Shown here piece by piece: positions 60,195-64,000 of a stretch of 64,000 bases of DNA. Both the position numbers and the translations under genes were made by a program. Under the pieces are notes generated by a model. It made no database searches. It worked only from the letters and a program-made list of their open reading frames with translations, and was not told the DNA's origin. Numbering within the stretch: position 1 is the stretch's first letter; every line of letters begins with the position of its first letter. The stretch comes from Pseudoalteromonas sp. N1230-9 (GTDB taxonomy: Bacteria; Pseudomonadota; Gammaproteobacteria; Enterobacterales; Alteromonadaceae). Where the stretch lies: contig NZ_CP090419.1 in the NCBI RefSeq assembly GCF_032716425.1, positions 2,978,001 through 3,042,000 on the forward strand, given 5' to 3'.

Positions 60195-62054
60195 ATGGAT
60201 CCAACTCCTCAGTCACAATTAAAGCTTCTGATTCAAAAAGGTAAAGAGCAAGGTTATTTAACTTTTGCAGAAGTTAATGATCACCTTCCACAAGACATTA
60301 TCGACTCAGATCAGGTAGAAGATATCATTAGCATGATTAATGATATGGGTATCAAGGTAAGTGAAAACGCACCTGATGCCGATGAATTAATGATGCAAGA
60401 AACAACGACAGACGAAGACGCAGCAGAAGCCGCGGCCGCTGCACTTGCGACTGTAGAAAAAGAGATCGGTCGAACAACTGACCCTGTCCGCATGTACATG
60501 CGTGAAATGGGTACTGTTGAACTACTTACACGTGAAGGCGAAATTGTAATCGCTAAGCGTATCGAAGAAGGTATCAACCAAGTTCAGATTTCAGTTGCTG
60601 AATACCCTGAAGCAATTACTTACCTACTCGAGCAGTGGGATAAATTTGAAGCTGAAGAAATGCGCTTAAGCGATATTATTTCAGGCTTTTTCGATCCTAA
60701 TAATGAAGACGAATCACAAATTTCAGCAACGCATATCGGTTCTGAGTTAAACGAAGAACAGTTAGACGAAGAAGACGATGATAGCGATGATGAAGACAGT
60801 GATGATGATGACGACGGTGATGATGATGAAGCTGATACAGGACCAGATCCTGAAGAAGCACGTATTCACTTCGAAAATCTACGTGATCTTTATAATAAAG
60901 CGCGTGATACATTTGAAGAAAAAGGTCGCTCTCATCCTGACTCATTAGCTGCTATTACCGAAATCGGCGAGTTATTTAAAACATTTAAGCTAGTTCCAAA
61001 ACAGTTTGACCGCATGGTAAACAACATGCGCGAAATGATGGACAGAGTGCGTGTTCAAGAACGTCTTATCATGAAGCAAGCGGTTCAAATAGCTAAGCTT
61101 CCAAAGAAAACGTTCGTTAAGCACTTTGCTAATAATGAAACAGATACTAGCTGGATCGACCTTGAAATTGCGGCTAACGAAAAGCACTCAGTTAAGCTTG
61201 AAGAAGTAAAACCTGAGATCATTCGCTGTATCCAAAAATTAAGCGCAATCGAAGAAAGTACTGGTTTAAGTATTGAACGTATTAAAGACATCAACCGCCG
61301 TATGAGCATTGGTGAAGCGAAAGCCCGCCGTGCGAAAAAGGAAATGGTAGAAGCTAACTTACGTCTTGTAATTTCGATTGCGAAAAAATATACCAACCGT
61401 GGACTACAATTCTTAGACCTTATTCAAGAAGGTAATATTGGTCTAATGAAGGCGGTTGATAAGTTCGAGTATCGTCGTGGTTATAAGTTCTCAACTTATG
61501 CAACATGGTGGATCCGTCAAGCAATTACACGTTCAATTGCTGACCAAGCACGTACTATCCGTATTCCTGTGCACATGATAGAAACGATTAATAAGCTGAA
61601 TCGTATTTCTCGTCAAATGTTACAAGAAATGGGCCGCGAACCTAATCCAGAAGAATTAGCTGAGCGTATGTTAATGCCTGAAGATAAAATTCGTAAGGTA
61701 TTGAAAATCGCGAAAGAGCCTATTTCAATGGAAACGCCAATCGGTGATGATGAAGATTCGCACTTAGGTGACTTCATTGAAGATACGACCATTGATTCGC
61801 CAATTGATTCTGCAACGATGGAATCGCTACGTGGTGCAACCAATGACGTATTAGCTGGCTTAACAGCGCGTGAAGCGAAAGTACTTCGTATGCGTTTTGG
61901 TATCGATATGAACACAGACCATACATTAGAAGAAGTAGGTAAACAATTTGACGTAACACGTGAACGTATTCGTCAAATCGAAGCGAAAGCGTTACGTAAA
62001 TTACGTCACCCTTCTCGCTCAGACTTACTGAAAAGCTTCTTAGACGCTAAGTAA
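60195..62054 (+). CDS. rpoD: RNA polymerase sigma-70 (housekeeping) factor
   Basis: The primary sigma factor, 619 residues (E. coli 613). Region 1.1 at the N-terminus; an acidic stretch of Asp and Glu around residue 195-215 within the non-conserved region; region 2 with [20 protein letters not shown] and [15 protein letters not shown]; region 4.2 with [20 protein letters not shown]. Followed by a strong terminator. Confidence 0.98.
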   Translation: MDPTPQSQLKLLIQKGKEQGYLTFAEVNDHLPQDIIDSDQVEDIISMINDMGIKVSENAPDADELMMQETTTDEDAAEAAAAALATVEKEIGRTTDPVRMYMREMGTVELLTREGEIVIAKRIEEGINQVQISVAEYPEAITYLLEQWDKFEAEEMRLSDIISGFFDPNNEDESQISATHIGSELNEEQLDEEDDDSDDEDSDDDDDGDDDEADTGPDPEEARIHFENLRDLYNKARDTFEEKGRSHPDSLAAITEIGELFKTFKLVPKQFDRMVNNMREMMDRVRVQERLIMKQAVQIAKLPKKTFVKHFANNETDTSWIDLEIAANEKHSVKLEEVKPEIIRCIQKLSAIEESTGLSIERIKDINRRMSIGEAKARRAKKEMVEANLRLVISIAKKYTNRGLQFLDLIQEGNIGLMKAVDKFEYRRGYKFSTYATWWIRQAITRSIADQARTIRIPVHMIETINKLNRISRQMLQEMGREPNPEELAERMLMPEDKIRKVLKIAKEPISMETPIGDDEDSHLGDFIEDTTIDSPIDSATMESLRGATNDVLAGLTAREAKVLRMRFGIDMNTDHTLEEVGKQFDVTRERIRQIEAKALRKLRHPSRSDLLKSFLDAK

Positions 62055-62076
62055 TTACACTGCACTATTAATAACT

Positions 62077-62104
62077 AAAAGGCCGCTGTTGCGGCCTTTT
62101 TTCT
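62077..62104 (+). terminator. terminator after rpoD
   Basis: AAAAGGCCGC-TGTT-GCGGCCTTTT, then further T residues. A ten-base perfect stem. Confidence 0.92.
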
Positions 62105-62119
62105 ATTCGAGAGATTATC

Positions 62120-63001
62120 ATGGCTTGGATCCAAATTCGAATTAATGCAAACGCTGATAATGCTGACATGATCAGTGATTTACTGATGGACACAGGTAGT
62201 GCATCAGTGACTTATGTCGATGCAAAAGACACCCCGATTTACGAACCAAAACTGGGGACCGTTCAACTATGGGCTGATACTACAGTGATTGGCCTGTATG
62301 ACGCTAACCATGATATGGACAGTGTAGTGTCGACATTAAAAGCTGAAGCGACACTCGCTGACAAGCTTGTATATAAAATCGAACAACTTGAAGACAAAGA
62401 CTGGGAACGTGAGTGGATGGACAACTTCCACCCGATTCAATTTGGTGAGCGCTTATGGATCTGTCCGAGTTGGCGAGATATTCCTGATCCTAGCGCTGTT
62501 AACGTATTACTTGACCCAGGCCTTGCATTTGGTACAGGTACACACGCAACGACTGCACTATGTTTGAAGTGGCTGGAAAGCCAAGATCTAACAGGTAAAA
62601 CTGTGGTCGACTTTGGTTGCGGCTCGGGTATTTTAGGCATAGCGGCCATAAAACTAGGTGCTGAGCGTATGATCGGTATCGATATTGACCCACAAGCCAT
62701 TGAAGCAAGCCGCGATAATGCAGAGCGTAATGGCGTGGCCGACAAACTTGAAGTCTACTTGCCAGAAGATCAGCCTGAATTTAGCGCTGATATCGTCGTT
62801 GCAAACATTCTTGCGCAACCATTAAGAGAGCTTCATGAGGTCATTTTAGGATTGTTGAAACCCAATGGTAAAATTGCCATGTCAGGTATTTTAGAAGAGC
62901 AAGCTCAATCTGTTGCCGACGTTTATGCCCCATTTTTAGCCCTTGATGATATCGCCATTGAAGGTGAATGGACACGCGTGAGCGGCACAAAAAAGGCATA
63001 A
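62120..63001 (+). CDS. prmA: ribosomal protein L11 methyltransferase
   Basis: Trimethylates ribosomal protein L11. 293 residues, the E. coli length. N-terminal substrate domain, then SAM loop [20 protein letters not shown] and the catalytic-region [10 protein letters not shown]. Upstream of dusB, as in E. coli (prmA-dusB-fis). Confidence 0.96.
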   Translation: MAWIQIRINANADNADMISDLLMDTGSASVTYVDAKDTPIYEPKLGTVQLWADTTVIGLYDANHDMDSVVSTLKAEATLADKLVYKIEQLEDKDWEREWMDNFHPIQFGERLWICPSWRDIPDPSAVNVLLDPGLAFGTGTHATTALCLKWLESQDLTGKTVVDFGCGSGILGIAAIKLGAERMIGIDIDPQAIEASRDNAERNGVADKLEVYLPEDQPEFSADIVVANILAQPLRELHEVILGLLKPNGKIAMSGILEEQAQSVADVYAPFLALDDIAIEGEWTRVSGTKKA

Positions 63002-63031
63002 AACAGATAATACTTTTAATCCATAACACGC

Positions 63032-63070
63032 AAGGTAAAGCCACTATTTAACAGGCTTTACCTTATTTTT
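63032..63070 (+). terminator. terminator after prmA
   Basis: AAGGTAAAGCC, an 11-base loop, GGCTTTACCTT, then ATTTTT. It separates prmA from dusB, so dusB has its own promoter. Confidence 0.8.
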
Positions 63071-63210
63071 ACATGCGTAAATTTTACCATTTTAAAACGG
63101 CTAAATTTTTTTTGTTTAAATAACAAACAAATCGACCCGCTCGTCAAACTGTTATCAAAAGTCAATACAAAAAGGGCAAAAAAAAGTCACTTTTGTTCAA
63201 TTTATAGCCT

Positions 63211-63247
63211 TTGATTTTTGGAAAAAAAACCGTAAACTTAGCGCCCC
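63211..63247 (+). promoter_or_regulatory. predicted dusB(-fis) promoter with GC-rich discriminator
   Basis: TTGATT (63211-63216), 16 bases, TAAACT (63233-63238), then GCGCCCC (63241-63247) at the start-site region. The GC-rich discriminator is the mark of promoters under stringent (ppGpp) control; E. coli dusB-fis has such a promoter. Inferred from sequence. Confidence 0.6.
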
Positions 63248-63272
63248 TTGAAAAGAGGCCTATTGAATAACA

Positions 63273-64000
63273 GTGCGTATCGGTTCATACCAACTTGAGA
63301 ACAATGTAATTGTCGCGCCTATGGCAGGCATTACAGACAGACCATTTCGACAACTTTGCCGACGCTTAGGTGCCGGGCTTGCTGTATCTGAAATGCTCTC
63401 GTCGAACCCGAAAGTGTGGAAAACCGAAAAGTCGATGAACCGTATGGATCACAGCGGAGAATCGGGTATTCGCTCGGTGCAAATTGCCGGAGCCGATCCT
63501 GAGCTTATGGCACAGGCAGCACAATTCAATGTCAGCAATGGTGCACAAATCATAGATATTAATATGGGGTGCCCTGCTAAAAAAGTGAATAAGAAACTCG
63601 CAGGCTCTGCCTTATTACAGTTTCCTGAATTAGTAGAAGAGATACTCGATGCGGTTGTTAATGCAGTCGATGTCCCAGTAACACTGAAAATCCGAACTGG
63701 ATGGGATCAGGATAACCGTAATGGTGTCGAGATTGCGAGCATAGCTGAACGCTATGGCATTGCTTCACTGGCTGTACATGGACGCACGCGCGCATGTATG
63801 TATAAAGGTGAAGCGGAGTACGCCACAATTAGGGATATTAAACGTTCAGTATCTATACCTGTTGTCGCCAATGGTGATATTACATCACCAGAAAAAGCAA
63901 AACAGGTTTTAGATTATACGGGTGCAGATGCCATTATGATTGGTCGAGCCGCCCAAGGTCGCCCTTGGATTTTTAGGGAGATAGACCACTATTTGCGAAC
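63273..64000 (+). CDS. dusB: tRNA-dihydrouridine synthase B, 3' end cut by window edge
   Basis: Reduces uridine at position 17 of tRNAs with FMN and NADPH. About 242 codons of the roughly 320 usual are present. N-terminal [20 protein letters not shown] resembles E. coli DusB, the catalytic cysteine is in [19 protein letters not shown], and TWDQDNR-type and [12 protein letters not shown] motifs follow. The start is GTG at 63273. fis is expected downstream but lies outside the window. Confidence 0.95.
   Translation, partial: MRIGSYQLENNVIVAPMAGITDRPFRQLCRRLGAGLAVSEMLSSNPKVWKTEKSMNRMDHSGESGIRSVQIAGADPELMAQAAQFNVSNGAQIIDINMGCPAKKVNKKLAGSALLQFPELVEEILDAVVNAVDVPVTLKIRTGWDQDNRNGVEIASIAERYGIASLAVHGRTRACMYKGEAEYATIRDIKRSVSIPVVANGDITSPEKAKQVLDYTGADAIMIGRAAQGRPWIFREIDHYLR

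Overview
The window is ordinary chromosomal DNA of a marine gammaproteobacterium, most likely Pseudoalteromonas or a close Alteromonadales relative. This is inferred from roughly 40% GC, Gammaproteobacteria-type gene families and neighbourhoods (argECBFG, mpl-ubiX, ydbH-ynbE-ydbL, ftsYEX-rpoH, rpsU-yqeY-dnaG-rpoD, prmA-dusB), and PanP in place of a visible PanD. I see no tRNA, rRNA, CRISPR array, insertion sequence or prophage. Both ends cut a gene: argG on the left and dusB on the right.

Layout. 1-5.2 kb: arginine biosynthesis, argCBFG divergent from argE, with an ArgR operator between them. 5.2-9 kb: aspartate decarboxylase PanP and a degenerate GGDEF-EAL membrane protein. 8.9-13.3 kb: tightly packed operon mpl-ubiX-YadG/YadH-type ABC exporter-TrmB-like methyltransferase. 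13.4-18.4 kb: folB-folK-uppP, plsY, tsaD and small conserved proteins (YjaG, DUF2007 plus zinc ribbon, DUF2721). 18.5-21.8 kb: an HD-GYP response regulator, a LysR regulator and a 2OG-Fe(II) oxygenase. 21.8-27.3 kb: ubiCA, a FliL-like exported protein, glpEG, and kbl-tdh for threonine catabolism. 27.4-39.7 kb: LPS inner-core and heptose genes (gmhB, a GT9 heptosyltransferase, kdkA, hldE, gmhA, waaA, plus a Wzi-type outer-membrane protein), split by a ccp-katG periplasmic peroxidase pair and an 890-bp AT-rich non-coding stretch rich in inverted repeats. 39.7-51.7 kb: ydbH-ynbE-ydbL, purL, mltF, a small very basic protein, tadA, gsk and glutaminase. 51.8-64 kb: rpoH, ftsX, ftsE, ftsY (with a large 45-bp tandem repeat), rsmD, rpsU, yqeY, dnaG, rpoD, prmA and dusB.

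The standout observation is a perfect CIRCE element (TTAGCACTC-N9-GAGTGCTAA) at 52720-52746, just downstream of a plausible sigma-70 promoter and 34 bases ahead of the rpoH start codon. CIRCE is the operator of the heat-shock repressor HrcA. Its position implies that HrcA represses the gene for sigma-32 itself, placing one heat-shock system above the other. E. coli and its close relatives lack HrcA. Other points of interest are the predicted stringent-type promoter of dusB(-fis), an inverted repeat between folB and plsY, the repeat-built FtsY A domain, and a possible small-RNA or structured region upstream of katG.

Start codons were adjusted from the longest reading frame wherever a Shine-Dalgarno sequence, a stop/start overlap or family length favoured an internal start. 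These cases are noted entry by entry.
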